Source: Pseudomonas sp. p1(2021b)
GTDB lineage: Bacteria; Pseudomonadota; Gammaproteobacteria; Pseudomonadales; Pseudomonadaceae
Assembly: GCF_020151015.1 (NCBI RefSeq)
Contig: NZ_CP083746.1
Span: forward strand, 4,804,501-4,868,500
Direction of reading: 5' to 3'
DNA length: 64,000 nucleotides
A program made the translations under genes and the position numbers. Positions 48,721-58,747 of this stretch are shown one piece after another. The notes beneath the pieces were generated by a model. That model was not told the origin of the DNA. It worked only from the letters and a program-made list of their open reading frames with translations, and searched no databases. Position 1 is the stretch's first letter. Each line of letters begins with the position of its first letter.

Positions 48721-50209
48721 TCGCAGCGCCCCCCGCTACACCCTGCTTGGCCTCGGCATCATCGCCGTGGTGGTGGCCCTGGCCCTCGTCCTGGCCCGCC
48801 CGGCCCAGTCGGGCAGCAGCGCCGAAAGCAAGGCCCCGGCGGCCCGCCCGGCCAATACCCTGCAATCCTTGGCCGAGCTGGACGGCAAGGCGCCTACCCG
48901 GCGCACGTTGAACATCCAGAACTGGAACACCGCCGAAGGTGCCCGTGTGCTGTTCGTCGAGGCACGTGAGCTGCCGATGTTCGACCTGCGCCTGACCTTC
49001 GCCGCCGGCAGCAGCCAGGACGGCGACGTGCCGGGCCTGGCGACACTGACCAACGCCATGCTCAACGAAGGCGTGGCCGGCAAGGATGTCACCGCCATCG
49101 CCCAGGGCTTCGAAAGCCTGGGGGCGGATTTCGGCAACGGCTCCTACCGTGACATGGCCGTGGCCACGCTGCGCAGCCTCAGCACCCCGGACAAGCGCGA
49201 GCCAGCCCTGAAGCTGTTCGCCGACGTGGTGGGCAAGCCGACCTTCCCGGAGGATGCCCTCAAGCGCATCAAGAACCAACTGTTGGCCGGTTTCGAGTAC
49301 GAAAAGCAGAACCCAGGCAAGATCGCCGGCAAGGCCTTGTTCACCAAGCTCTACGGCGACCACCCCTATGCCCACCCGAGCGATGGCACCGCCCAGAGCG
49401 TCCCCAGCATCACCCTGGACCAGCTGCGCGCCTTCCACGCCAAGGCCTACACAGCCGGCAACGCGGTGATCGCCCTGGTCGGCGACCTCAGCCGCGCCGA
49501 AGCCGAAGCCATCGCCGCCCAGGTGTCCGCCGCCCTGCCCAAGGGCCCGGCGCTGCCCAAGCCCGCTGAGCCTGCCGAGCCCAAGGCGGGCCTGACCCAC
49601 ATCGACTTCCCGAGCAAGCAGACCCACCTGATGCTCGCCGAGATGGGCATCGACCGCCAGGACCCGGACTGGCCGGCCCTGTCCCTGGGTAACCAGATCC
49701 TCGGCGGCGGTGCCTTCGGCACTCGCCTGATGAGCGAAGTACGCGAGAAACGCGGCCTGACCTACGGCGTCTATTCGGCTTTCAGCCCGATGCAGGTACG
49801 CGGCCCGTTCATGATCAACCTGCAGACCCGCGCCGAACTCAGCGAAGCGACCCTCAAGCTGGTCCAGGACATCCTCGCCGACTATCTCGAGCAGGGCCCT
49901 ACCCAGCAAGAGCTGGACGATGCCAAGCGCGAGCTGGCCGGCAGCTTCCCGTTGTCCAACGCCAGCAATTCAAGCATCGTCGGCCAGCTGGGTGCCATCG
50001 GCTTCTACAACCTGCCGCTGACCTGGCTGGAGGACTTCATGCAGCAGTCCCAGGCCCTGACCGTCGAACAGGTCAAGGCGGCGCTGAACAAGCACCTGGC
50101 CGTGGACAAGCTGGTGATCGTCACCGTCGGCCCGACCGTGGCGCAGAAACCGCTGCCACCGCCCACTGACAAACCCGCCGAGCAACCGCTTGGCGTACCG
50201 GAGCACTAA
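48713..50209 (+). CDS. M16 family peptidase-like protein lacking the zinc motif
   Basis: Probable non-catalytic partner of the preceding M16 peptidase. It has 498 residues. An N-terminal membrane anchor (YTLLGLGIIAVVVALALVLA) is followed by two M16 lobes. At the place of HXXEH the sequence reads TLTNAMLNEGVAGKD, so the zinc ligands are missing. The R/Y pair typical of the C-terminal half is kept (REKRGLTYGVYSAF). The start MSDRSAPRYT at 48713 sits inside the end of the upstream gene; the stop overlaps the rsmD start (TAATG). Confidence 0.92.
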   Translation: MSDRSAPRYTLLGLGIIAVVVALALVLARPAQSGSSAESKAPAARPANTLQSLAELDGKAPTRRTLNIQNWNTAEGARVLFVEARELPMFDLRLTFAAGSSQDGDVPGLATLTNAMLNEGVAGKDVTAIAQGFESLGADFGNGSYRDMAVATLRSLSTPDKREPALKLFADVVGKPTFPEDALKRIKNQLLAGFEYEKQNPGKIAGKALFTKLYGDHPYAHPSDGTAQSVPSITLDQLRAFHAKAYTAGNAVIALVGDLSRAEAEAIAAQVSAALPKGPALPKPAEPAEPKAGLTHIDFPSKQTHLMLAEMGIDRQDPDWPALSLGNQILGGGAFGTRLMSEVREKRGLTYGVYSAFSPMQVRGPFMINLQTRAELSEATLKLVQDILADYLEQGPTQQELDDAKRELAGSFPLSNASNSSIVGQLGAIGFYNLPLTWLEDFMQQSQALTVEQVKAALNKHLAVDKLVIVTVGPTVAQKPLPPPTDKPAEQPLGVPEH

Positions 50210-50811
50210 TGGCCAAGCCAACCCACACCGCCCGCCCGGGCCCGGCCCACAGCAAGGGGCAAGGCCACCTGCGCATCATCGCTGGCGAGTGGCGCAGCCG
50301 TCGCCTGGCCGTGCCGGACGGCGAAGGCCTGCGCCCGACGCCGGACCGCGTGCGCGAAACCCTGTTCAACTGGCTGGCGCCCTATATCGAGGGTGCCCAA
50401 GTACTCGACGCCTTCACCGGCAGCGGTGCCCTGGTGCTCGAGGCCCTGTCCCGCGGGGCCGAGGATGCCGTGGCCCTGGACAGCAACCCGGCGGCCATCG
50501 CCAACCTGAAGAACAACCTCGAGATCCTGCGCTGCCCACGCGGCCAGATCCTGCAGACCGATGCCCTGCGCTATCTGCAGAACCCGGCGAAGCAGCAGTT
50601 CGACCTGGTGTTCCTCGACCCTCCGTTCCATCAGGACCTGCTGGCCAACGCCTGCGACCTGCTCGAACAGAACCAATGGCTGCGTGAGCAGGCCTGGATC
50701 TACACCGAGAGCGAAGCCGCGCCTTCCTCCCTGCAGATGCCCGGCAATTGGCGCCTGCACAGGGAGAAAAAGACCGGGCAGGTGCATTACGCCCTCTGGC
50801 AACGAGGCTGA
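50209..50811 (+). CDS. rsmD: 16S rRNA (guanine966-N2)-methyltransferase RsmD
   Basis: Methylates G966 of 16S rRNA in the small subunit. It has 200 residues. LRIIAGEWRSRRLAVPDGEG and LRPTPDRVRETLFNWL form the family N-terminus. VLDAFTGSGALVLEALSRGA binds SAM, and FDLVFLDPPFHQD holds the DPPF catalytic motif. It starts on the last base of the M16 stop codon. A stem CCGCCTGC/GCAGGCGG (50817-50845) follows. Confidence 0.96.
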   Translation: MAKPTHTARPGPAHSKGQGHLRIIAGEWRSRRLAVPDGEGLRPTPDRVRETLFNWLAPYIEGAQVLDAFTGSGALVLEALSRGAEDAVALDSNPAAIANLKNNLEILRCPRGQILQTDALRYLQNPAKQQFDLVFLDPPFHQDLLANACDLLEQNQWLREQAWIYTESEAAPSSLQMPGNWRLHREKKTGQVHYALWQRG

Positions 50812-50816
50812 TGCCA

Positions 50817-50845
50817 CCGCCTGCCTGATTATGTAACGCAGGCGG
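50817..50845 (+). terminator. Possible terminator after rsmD
   Basis: The 8-bp stem CCGCCTGC/GCAGGCGG with a 13-base loop lies 5 bases after the rsmD stop and is followed by a pyrimidine-rich stretch rather than a clean T-run. Confidence 0.45.
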
Positions 50846-51033
50846 TCTCCACCTTTCGCTGAAGCTGCTCCGGCCTATACCCACACGAGCACTTCAGCGA
50901 TGCCTTCTCCCTTGCCATGCCCCGACGCCATCGAGCAGCAACCGCTGCCCACAACCGCGACCATTGGCGAACCGACCCACCCATAGGCAACGCTTCATGG
51001 CAAGCTAGGCAGGCACAACACGAGTCGCCTGAC

Positions 51034-52029
51034 ATGCCAAGCCCCGCCCCACCCCGTTTCGTTCCCGCCACCGGCCTCTCCAACCCGCACCTGCAAACGT
51101 TGTGGGGGCCGCTGTGGCGTAAGCTCGCCGACCTGCCGCGTACCCGCGAACGCCTGTGGCTGGCCGATGGCGACTTCCTCGACCTCGACTGGCACGGCCC
51201 GCACCAGGCCGATACGCCCGTGGTCCTGGTGTTGCACGGCCTGACCGGCTCGTCCCACTCGCCCTACGTGAAAGGCCTGCAGCAGGCCTTGCAGGCACGC
51301 GGCTGGGCCAGCGTCGCGGTGAATTGGCGTGGTTGCTCCGGTGAACCGAACCTGTTGGCGCGCAGCTACCACTCCGGCGCCAGCGAAGACCTGGCCGAAG
51401 CCGTTCGCCACCTGCGCACCCGACGGCCCCTGGCGCCGCTGTATGCGGTGGGCTATTCGCTGGGGGGCAATGTATTGCTCAAGTATCTGGGCGAAAGTGG
51501 CTCGGCCAGCCAACTGGAAGCGGCGGTTGCCGTGTCGGTGCCGTTTCGCCTGGACCAGTGCGCTGATCGTATCGGCCTGGGGTTTTCCAAGGTCTACCAG
51601 GCACACTTCATGCGTGAAATGCGGGCGTACGTACAGCGCAAGCAACAGCATTTTCGCGACAACGGCCACCTTGAGGGCCTGGCCGAACTGGAAAGGCTGG
51701 GGTCGTTGCGCAACCTGCGCACCTTCTGGGACTTCGACGGCAAGATCACGGCACCGCTCAATGGTTTTCGCGACGCCCATGACTATTACCGACGTGCGTC
51801 AAGCCGCTATTACCTGGGTGGAAACCGAACACCGACCTTGATCATCCATTCCAGCGATGATCCGTTCGTGTTCAGGCATAGCCTGCCCGGTAGGGACGAA
51901 TTGGCGCCGCAGACGCATTTCGAGCTGCATGCACGTGGCGGGCATGTAGGGTTTGTCGAAGGGAGCCTGCGTAACCCAGGGTATTACCTTGAGCGCAGGA
52001 TCCCGCAATGGCTGGCCGAGGGGACTTGA
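51034..52029 (+). CDS. YheT-like alpha/beta hydrolase
   Basis: Predicted serine hydrolase of the AB hydrolase-4 family, substrate unknown. It has 331 residues. FVPATGLSNPHLQTLWGPLWR is the family N-terminus (only part is conserved). VVLVLHGLTGSSHSPYVKGL gives the oxyanion region, and VGYSLGGNVLLKYLGE holds the nucleophile Ser. LIIHSSDDPFV and HARGGHVGFVEG carry the Asp and His. The start MPSPAPPRFVPA at 51034 was chosen on family length; an in-frame ATG 39 codons upstream reads a sequence with no family likeness. The ribosome site is weak. Confidence 0.88.
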   Translation: MPSPAPPRFVPATGLSNPHLQTLWGPLWRKLADLPRTRERLWLADGDFLDLDWHGPHQADTPVVLVLHGLTGSSHSPYVKGLQQALQARGWASVAVNWRGCSGEPNLLARSYHSGASEDLAEAVRHLRTRRPLAPLYAVGYSLGGNVLLKYLGESGSASQLEAAVAVSVPFRLDQCADRIGLGFSKVYQAHFMREMRAYVQRKQQHFRDNGHLEGLAELERLGSLRNLRTFWDFDGKITAPLNGFRDAHDYYRRASSRYYLGGNRTPTLIIHSSDDPFVFRHSLPGRDELAPQTHFELHARGGHVGFVEGSLRNPGYYLERRIPQWLAEGT

Positions 52030-52042
52030 ACGCCAGGGCCCG

Positions 52043-52335
52043 ATCGCCGGCAAGCCGGCTCTCATAGAATAACGCATAACCGTTTGATTTGCGGCACCCT
52101 GTAGGAGCGGGCTTGTCCCGCGATTAGGCCGGGCCCGATATCACCGTCGCCTGGCAAGGGCTTCGCCCTTGATCGCGGGACAAGCCCGCTCCTACAGAAG
52201 AAGGCGGCGCTAGCCACTTGTTCTCTGCGCGACAGCGCAGCCCGAAGGGCTGGGTAATCTCCCACCGAGATTGCGCCGCTTTCAAGACTTGCGAAATCCC
52301 TGTAGGAGCCGGCTTGCCGGCGATCGGGGCCAGCT
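52043..52335. repeat. Long REP-containing repeat, copy 2
   Basis: The whole 52030-52334 gap is filled by a copy of the repeat at 39505: REP (TAGGAGCGGGCTTGTCCCGC near 52102), facing REP (CGGGACAAGCCCGCTCCTAC near 52176), block GCGCGACAGCGCAGCCCGAA, and CTCCCAC (52259-52265). The 36-base module 52266-52301 is then in the opposite orientation to copy 1. A further REP (TAGGAGCCGGCTTGCCGGCG) ends it at the sulfurtransferase stop. Confidence 0.85.
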
Positions 52336-53189
52336 CAGTCGCCCCTGGCCACCCCTCGCGACGGATCGTTGATCCATTCACTCCACGAACCTGCATACAG
52401 CCGCCCCAGCGGATACCCCGCCAACGCCAGGGCGAACAGGTTGTGGCACGCGGTCACGCCGGACCCGCAATAGGCCACCAGCTGTTCCGGCGCCCGGCCT
52501 GCGAGCTTTTCGGCAAAGCGCTGCTTGAGTTGGTCCGCAGGCAGGAAACGCCCATCCGGCCCCAGGTTGTCGGTGAACGCCGCGCACTGGGCGCCCGGAA
52601 TATGCCCGGCTACAGGGTCGATCGGCTCGACCTCGCCGCGAAAACGCGGCAAACCGCGGGCATCGATCAGGGTCAGCTCTGGCGCGCCCAGGCGCTTGGC
52701 CAGGTGTTCGGCGTCGATCAGCAGCTTCATGTCCGGCTTGCCGGTGAAGGTCCCTTCACGCCGGGCCGGAGGGTCGAGGCTCAACGGCAGGTGCGATGCA
52801 TGCCACGCCTTCAGGCCACCATCGAGAATGAATACGCCATCACGCTTGCCCAGCCAGGCCAGTAGCCACCAGGCGCGGGCGGCGAATGCACCCGGGCCAT
52901 CGTCGTACAGCACCACCTGGCTGTCGTTGTCCACACCCCAGTCCCGCAGCCGCTCCTGCAGCCGCTGCGGGTCAGGCAACGGATGACGGCCGGTGTGGCC
53001 TTTGACCACCGGCCCGCTCAGGTCACGCTCCAGGTCAGCGAAGTGCGCGCCGGCGATATGCCCTTGGGCATAGCTGCGCTGGCCGTAATCCACATCCTCC
53101 AGGGCAAAACGACAATCGAGGACCACCAGCCCCGGCGCTTCCAGGCGCTCGGCCAACTGCAGTGGGGTGATCAATTGCGCAAGGGGCAT
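52335..53189 (-). CDS. sseA: 3-mercaptopyruvate sulfurtransferase
   Basis: Transfers sulfur from mercaptopyruvate to a thiol or cyanide acceptor. It has 284 residues and two rhodanese domains. The active loop in the second reads CGSGVTACHN, the form expected of mercaptopyruvate sulfurtransferases rather than thiosulfate-specific rhodaneses (CRKGVT). VLDCRFALEDVDYGQRSYAQ and LYDDGPGAFAARAWW lie in domain 1, and LIDARGLPRFRGEVEP in domain 2. It starts MPLAQLITPLQL. Preceded by the laoR-like gene in the same direction. Confidence 0.9.
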   Translation of the reverse strand: MPLAQLITPLQLAERLEAPGLVVLDCRFALEDVDYGQRSYAQGHIAGAHFADLERDLSGPVVKGHTGRHPLPDPQRLQERLRDWGVDNDSQVVLYDDGPGAFAARAWWLLAWLGKRDGVFILDGGLKAWHASHLPLSLDPPARREGTFTGKPDMKLLIDAEHLAKRLGAPELTLIDARGLPRFRGEVEPIDPVAGHIPGAQCAAFTDNLGPDGRFLPADQLKQRFAEKLAGRAPEQLVAYCGSGVTACHNLFALALAGYPLGRLYAGSWSEWINDPSRGVARGD

Positions 53190-53225
53190 GACAATCTCCT
53201 GATCGATGGCACGAAAGACCCTGGA

Positions 53226-53891
53226 TCACTGCTCCAGGGCCTGGTTGAAGGGAACGTGGAACTCGTCGCAGAGGGCATCCACGGCGCTGCGGGCACTGGG
53301 CGTGACGAAACCCAGCTCCAGCAACAGCACTTGGTAGACACCGCGCTTGAAGGCTTCTTCGCCCAGGTGGGCGGAATGCTCGCGGGTGGTGCTGAGAAAA
53401 CGCACCCAGGATGTCAGGACGATCCAGGCGTTGATGGTCAGCGATTCGATCTGCGCCGCGTCCATCGCCAGGATGCCGGCATCGACGAAACCCCGGTAGA
53501 TGGCCTGGGCCTGCTGCAGGCAGCGCTGGGAGAAGCGCCGATAGCGGGCTGCCAGCTCGGGGTCGCTCTCGAGCAGATGTTCAAGGTCGCGGTGCAGGAA
53601 ACGGTAGTTCCACATCGCCGCCAGCAGGGCCTTGAGGTAGAAACGCTTGTCCTCGACCGTGGCGGCCCGCCCCTGAGGCGGGCGCAGGAAGCTGTCCACC
53701 AGCTCTTCGTACTGGCTGAACAGCACGGCGATGATCGCTTGCTTGTTGGGGAAGTGGTAGTACAGGTTGCCGGGCGAAATTTCCATATGCGCGGCAATGT
53801 GGTTGGTGCTGACGCTGCGTTCGCCCTGCTGGTTGAACAGCTCCAGGCTGTTCTGCACGATGCGCTCTCGGGTCTTCATGCGCGGGGCCAT
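53226..53891 (-). CDS. laoR: TetR-family regulator, LaoR-like
   Basis: Predicted repressor of the divergent long-chain alcohol oxidation genes. It has 221 residues. The N-terminal DNA-binding domain reads MKTRERIVQNSLELFNQQGE and HMEISPGNLYYHFPNKQAII, a typical TetR helix-turn-helix. The C-terminal ligand domain has a TetR_C form with many aromatic residues. The start at 53891 (MAPRMKTRER) has GGAG seven bases upstream, preferred to an ATG four codons earlier. The order laoR / laoC-laoB-laoA next to coaD and a ferredoxin matches P. aeruginosa PA0367-PA0362. Confidence 0.78.
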   Translation of the reverse strand: MAPRMKTRERIVQNSLELFNQQGERSVSTNHIAAHMEISPGNLYYHFPNKQAIIAVLFSQYEELVDSFLRPPQGRAATVEDKRFYLKALLAAMWNYRFLHRDLEHLLESDPELAARYRRFSQRCLQQAQAIYRGFVDAGILAMDAAQIESLTINAWIVLTSWVRFLSTTREHSAHLGEEAFKRGVYQVLLLELGFVTPSARSAVDALCDEFHVPFNQALEQ

Positions 53892-54072
53892 GCTCAGCTC
53901 CATGTTCTGCGATGCTTCATCTTACGGCGTATCGGCCAAAGGATGTACCGATGGTTTGTGTGGTGTTTGCTTGCGGCACATCTGGCTTGGCGGGTCGCAG
54001 CCCACTCCGGCAGGGCCAGCTGCCAATAAATAATTCGATACCTGGCCCTGTTGGGCTGCACAAGGCAAAAAT

Positions 54073-54088
54073 TAGAGTATAGGCTCTA
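54073..54088. promoter_or_regulatory. Candidate operator between laoR and laoC
   Basis: TAGAG-TATAGG-CTCTA is an inverted repeat 28 bases before the laoC ATG, in the 224-base divergent gap. TetR-type regulators usually bind such a site near the divergent promoters. A weak pair TTGGGC (17 bases) TAGAGT overlaps it. Confidence 0.4.
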
Positions 54089-54115
54089 GGCATAACGCAC
54101 CTTCGCGGAGCCGCC

Positions 54116-55546
54116 ATGAACTCGCCAATCAGCCAGCCTCCTATGCATTGCGACCTCGACCTACAGGCGACGTTCGCCGCCCAGCGCACGGCCTTCGCAG
54201 CAAACCCGATGCCTCCGGCCGCCCAGCGCCGGCAATGGCTGAAAAGCTTGCGCGAGCTGTTGCTGGAACACCAACAGCCGTTGATCGAGGCCATCGATCG
54301 CGACTTCGAAGGCCGCAGTGCCGACGAGACCCGGCTGGCTGAGCTGCTGCCGTCCGTCCAAGGGCTTCGCCATGCCGAGCGACACCTGCAGCGCTGGATG
54401 CAACCCTCGCGACGCAAGGTCGGCCTGGCCTTCCAGCCGGCCCGTGCCCAGGTGCTCTACCAACCTTTGGGCGTGGTGGGCGTCATCGTGCCCTGGAATT
54501 ATCCGCTGCTCCTGGCCATCGGTCCGCTGACCTGCGCCTTGGCCGCAGGCAACCGGGTGATGCTCAAGCTCAGCGAAGCCACGCCAGCCACTGGGGTACT
54601 GCTCAAGGCCTTGCTGGAGCGCGTGTTTCCCAACGACCTGGTGAGCGTCGTGCTCGGCGAGGTAGAGGTCGGCCAGGCCTTTTCCCGTCTACCCTTCGAT
54701 CACCTGCTGTTCACCGGCGCCACCGGCGTGGGACGCCATGTGATGGCAGCCGCCGCGCAGAACCTCACGCCGGTCACGCTCGAGCTGGGCGGCAAATCGC
54801 CGGCCATCGTCTCCAGCAGCGTGCCTCTGGACACCGCCGCCGAGCGCATCGCCTTCGGCAAACTGGTCAATGCCGGGCAGACCTGCGTCGCCCCCGATTA
54901 TGCGCTCGTACCCCGCGAGCGCCTGGACGCCTTCGCCGAGTCCTACCGGCGCGCCGTGCACCGGCTGTACCCACGCATCGCCGATAATCCCGACTACAGC
55001 GCCATCATCAACCCACGACAGCTGCAACGCCTGGAGCACCTGCTGGCCGACGCCCGTGACAAAGGCGCCCGGGTGCTCGACCTCTACCCCGGCGAACCCC
55101 GCCAAGGCCGGCGCCTGCCGCCCCACCTGGTGCTCGAGGTACGCGATGACATGCAGGTGATGCAAGACGAGATCTTCGGCCCGGTGCTGCCGCTGGTGCC
55201 CTACGACACCCTCGAGCAGGCATTGGCCTATATCCACGAACGCCCACGGCCATTGGCGCTGTACTACTTCGGGTATGACCGGGCCGAGCAGGCCCATGTG
55301 CTGAGCCATACCCATTCCGGTGGCGCCTGCCTGAACGACACCCTGCTGCACGTGGCCCAGGACGACCTGCCATTCGGCGGTATCGGCCCCTCAGGCATGG
55401 GCCATTACCATGGGCACGAGGGGTTCCTGACCTTCAGCAAGGCCAAGGCCGTGCTGGCCAAGCAGCGCTTGAACGCCGCCCGGCTGATCTACCCGCCTTA
55501 TGGCAAAGCCTTGCAGCGCCTGGTCTTCAAACTGTTCATCCGCTGA
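54116..55546 (+). CDS. laoC: Aldehyde dehydrogenase, LaoC-like (coniferyl aldehyde dehydrogenase family)
   Basis: Oxidises a fatty or aromatic aldehyde with NAD(P). It has 476 residues. IVPWNYPLLLAIGPL starts the cofactor domain, LELGGKSPAIVSSS contains the general-base Glu, and NAGQTCVAPDYALV contains the catalytic Cys. A hydrophobic C-terminal tail (RLIYPPYGKALQRLVFKLFI) resembles membrane-anchored fatty aldehyde dehydrogenases. Automatic annotation often calls this family coniferyl aldehyde dehydrogenase (CalB). The neighbouring Tat lipoprotein and GMC dehydrogenase favour the long-chain alcohol pathway. Confidence 0.8.
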   Translation: MNSPISQPPMHCDLDLQATFAAQRTAFAANPMPPAAQRRQWLKSLRELLLEHQQPLIEAIDRDFEGRSADETRLAELLPSVQGLRHAERHLQRWMQPSRRKVGLAFQPARAQVLYQPLGVVGVIVPWNYPLLLAIGPLTCALAAGNRVMLKLSEATPATGVLLKALLERVFPNDLVSVVLGEVEVGQAFSRLPFDHLLFTGATGVGRHVMAAAAQNLTPVTLELGGKSPAIVSSSVPLDTAAERIAFGKLVNAGQTCVAPDYALVPRERLDAFAESYRRAVHRLYPRIADNPDYSAIINPRQLQRLEHLLADARDKGARVLDLYPGEPRQGRRLPPHLVLEVRDDMQVMQDEIFGPVLPLVPYDTLEQALAYIHERPRPLALYYFGYDRAEQAHVLSHTHSGGACLNDTLLHVAQDDLPFGGIGPSGMGHYHGHEGFLTFSKAKAVLAKQRLNAARLIYPPYGKALQRLVFKLFIR

Positions 55547-55559
55547 GCGAGGCCCGACC

Positions 55560-56045
55560 ATGCACCGCCGTGACCTGCTTGCCTTCAGCCTCGGCGCCAG
55601 CGCCTTCCTGGCCACTGCCAGCCTGGTTGGCTGCACGCCCCAGGCACCGGCGGCGGGCTTGCGCGTGCTGCGCGACGATGACCTGCCGCTGCTCAGTGCA
55701 CTGATACCCGTGGTGCTTGCCGGCACCCAGGCCTCCACGCCGCTGGTGCTGCACAGCCTGGACCACAAGCTGGCTGCGCTGTCGCCACAGATGCTCAAGC
55801 TTACCCGCCAGTTGTTCGACGTGCTCAGCCTGCCGCTGACCCGCGGCCCGTTGACCGGCATCTGGGCCAGCTGGGAAACCGCCAGCCCCGCCCAGGTGAA
55901 CGCCTTCCTGCGCCGCTGGAGCAACAGTTCGCTGGACCTGCTGCGCATGGGCCATGCCTCGCTGCTGCAATTGCTGCTGATGGCCTGGTACGAGCGCCCC
56001 GAGGCGTGGGCCGCCTGCGGCTACCCCGGGCCGCCGAAGGTCTGA
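55560..56045 (+). CDS. laoB: Small Tat-exported lipoprotein-like partner, LaoB-like
   Basis: Small protein needed by or attached to the GMC dehydrogenase. It has 161 residues. The N-terminus MHRRDLLAFSLGASAF is a twin-arginine signal, and TASLVGC gives a possible lipobox Cys. The rest is mainly helical (LKLTRQLFDVLSLPLTRGPL) and resembles the gluconate dehydrogenase subunit 3 fold in outline only. The start at 55560 is set by the Tat signal; an ATG 20 codons upstream lies inside laoC. It lies 13 bases after laoC and 25 before laoA. Confidence 0.75.
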   Translation: MHRRDLLAFSLGASAFLATASLVGCTPQAPAAGLRVLRDDDLPLLSALIPVVLAGTQASTPLVLHSLDHKLAALSPQMLKLTRQLFDVLSLPLTRGPLTGIWASWETASPAQVNAFLRRWSNSSLDLLRMGHASLLQLLLMAWYERPEAWAACGYPGPPKV

Positions 56046-56070
56046 CCCCTCACCACGAGAGCATCCCCGA

Positions 56071-57665
56071 ATGCCTACGACCGACCCGTTTCGCCAAGGC
56101 CTTGCCCGCGGCTGGATCACCCATGATGGCTCGCGCCTGAGCCAGGACCTGACGCTGGAGGCGGACGTCGCCGTGATCGGCAGCGGCGCAGGCGGCGCCA
56201 CCAGCGCGCAAGTCCTCAGTGCCGCAGGCTTCAAGGTGCTGTTGATCGAGGAAGGCCCGCTCAAGACCAGCCGCGACTTCCATCTGCTGGAAAACGAAGC
56301 CTACACCCACCTGTACCAGGAAGGCCTCGGGCGCATGAGCAAGGATGGCGCCATCACCATCCTCCAGGGCCGTGCCGTGGGAGGTACCACCTTGGTGAAC
56401 TGGACGTCGAGCTTCCGCACGCCTGCGCAAACCCTCGAGCATTGGGCACGCGAACACAGCGTGAAGGGGCTGGACAGCGAAGCGCTGCGCCCTTGGTTCG
56501 AACGCGTCGAGCAAGACCTTGGCATCACTCCCTGGATCATGCCGCCCAACGCCAATAACGATGTGCTGCGCCGTGGCTGCGAGGCACTCGGCTACCGCTG
56601 GGCAGTGATCCCGCGCAACGTGCGCGGCTGCCGCAACCTGGGCTATTGCGGCATGGGTTGTCCGGTCAATGCCAAGCAGTCGATGCTGGTGACGCGCATC
56701 CCGGCGACGCTCGAGCAGGGCGGCGAGCTGCTGTACCTGGCCCGTGCGCAGCGCTTGGAGCACAACGGCGAACGCATCGCCCAATTGCTGTGCCAAGCGC
56801 TCGACAGCCAGGGGATAGAGCCGAACGGGCATCAGGTCCGCGTACGAGCCCGGCATTACATCCTGGCCGGCGGCGGCATCAACAGCCCGGCCCTGCTGCT
56901 GCGGTCCGAGGCCCCCGATCCGCACCAGCGCCTGGGCAAGCGCACCTTCCTGCACCTGGTCAATTTCAGCGCGGCCGTGTTCGGCGAGCGCATCGATCCG
57001 TACTACGGCGCCCCCCAATCGATCTACAGTGACCAGTTCCAGTGGCAAGGCGGCGTCGACGGGCCTATCGGCTACAAACTGGAGGTACCCCCGCTGCACC
57101 CGGCCCTTGCCAGCACGCTGCTGGGTGCCTACGGCCAGGAAAATGCCCGGCGCATGGCCGAACTGCCCCATACCCACGTGATGCTGGCGCTGCTGCGCGA
57201 TGGCTTCCACCCGCAAAGCCAGGGCGGCCAGGTGGAGCTGCGCGGCGACGGCTCGCCCGTGCTCGACTACCCGCTCACCGACTACCTGCGCGATGGCCTG
57301 CGCCGAGCGTACCGGAGCATGGCGCAGATCCAGTTCGCCGCTGGCGCTGCCCGGGTGATGCCGGTACACAGCGATGCCCGCTTTGCCAGTGAACTGCCCT
57401 CCACCCTGGCGATGATCGACGAGCTACGCCTGGAGCCCTTCCGAACCCGCCTGGGCAGTGCCCATGTGATGGGTGGTTGCGCCCTCGGCGAAGACCCGCG
57501 CCAGGCGGTGTGCGACAGCCTTGGGCGGCACCACCAGCTGGAGAACCTGTCGATCCATGACGGCTCGCTCTTCCCCACCAGCATCGGTGCCAACCCACAG
57601 TTGTCGGTCTATGCCCTTTGCGCCCTGCTCAGCGAGGCCCTGGCCAGCCGACTGGCACAAGGCGC

Positions 57666-57669
<4 letters not shown>
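56071..57669 (+). CDS. laoA: GMC-family alcohol dehydrogenase, LaoA-like
   Basis: FAD-dependent oxidation of a long-chain alcohol to the aldehyde passed on to LaoC. It has 532 residues. The FAD motif VIGSGAGGATSAQVLSAAGF (about 31-50) is followed by AVGGTTLVNW, CGMGCPVNAKQSML, and the C-terminal GMC_C part with SAHVMGGCALGEDPR and SIGANPQLSVYALC. No export signal of its own is seen, so it could be carried by the Tat partner or stay at the inner face. The system is known from SDS and alkane degradation in P. aeruginosa. Confidence 0.82.
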
Positions 57670-58261
<592 letters not shown>

Positions 58262-58334
58262 CCGCTACTGCCTGATCATCGCGCCCGCGTGCACTGCGGG
58301 CGCGAATGCGGCACAATTGTGCCCACTGGTTTGA

Positions 58335-58622
<288 letters not shown>

Positions 58623-58639
58623 TCTGTAGCCTCAGGACT

Positions 58640-58732
58640 CTTGTAGGAGCGGGCTTGTCCCGCGATGGGGCCGGCACATGTGTATGGCAAGGGCTTCGCC
58701 CTTGATCGCGGCACAAGGCCGCTCCTACAGGG
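58640..58732. repeat. REP pair between ferredoxin and mutM
   Basis: TTGTAGGAGCGGGCTTGTCC at 58641 faces GCGGCACAAGGCCGCTCCTA near 58710, with AAGGGCTTCGCCCTT between. It fills the 125-base gap of the convergent genes. Confidence 0.8.
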
Positions 58733-58747
58733 GTACAGCGAAACGCC

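Noticed and set aside
50829..51083. Possible small Cys-containing peptide on the minus strand after rsmD
   Set aside because: A 29-codon tail (CSCGYRPEQLQ) looks protein-like, but it overlaps a hairpin, has no supported start, and extends into the hydrolase gene in antisense.
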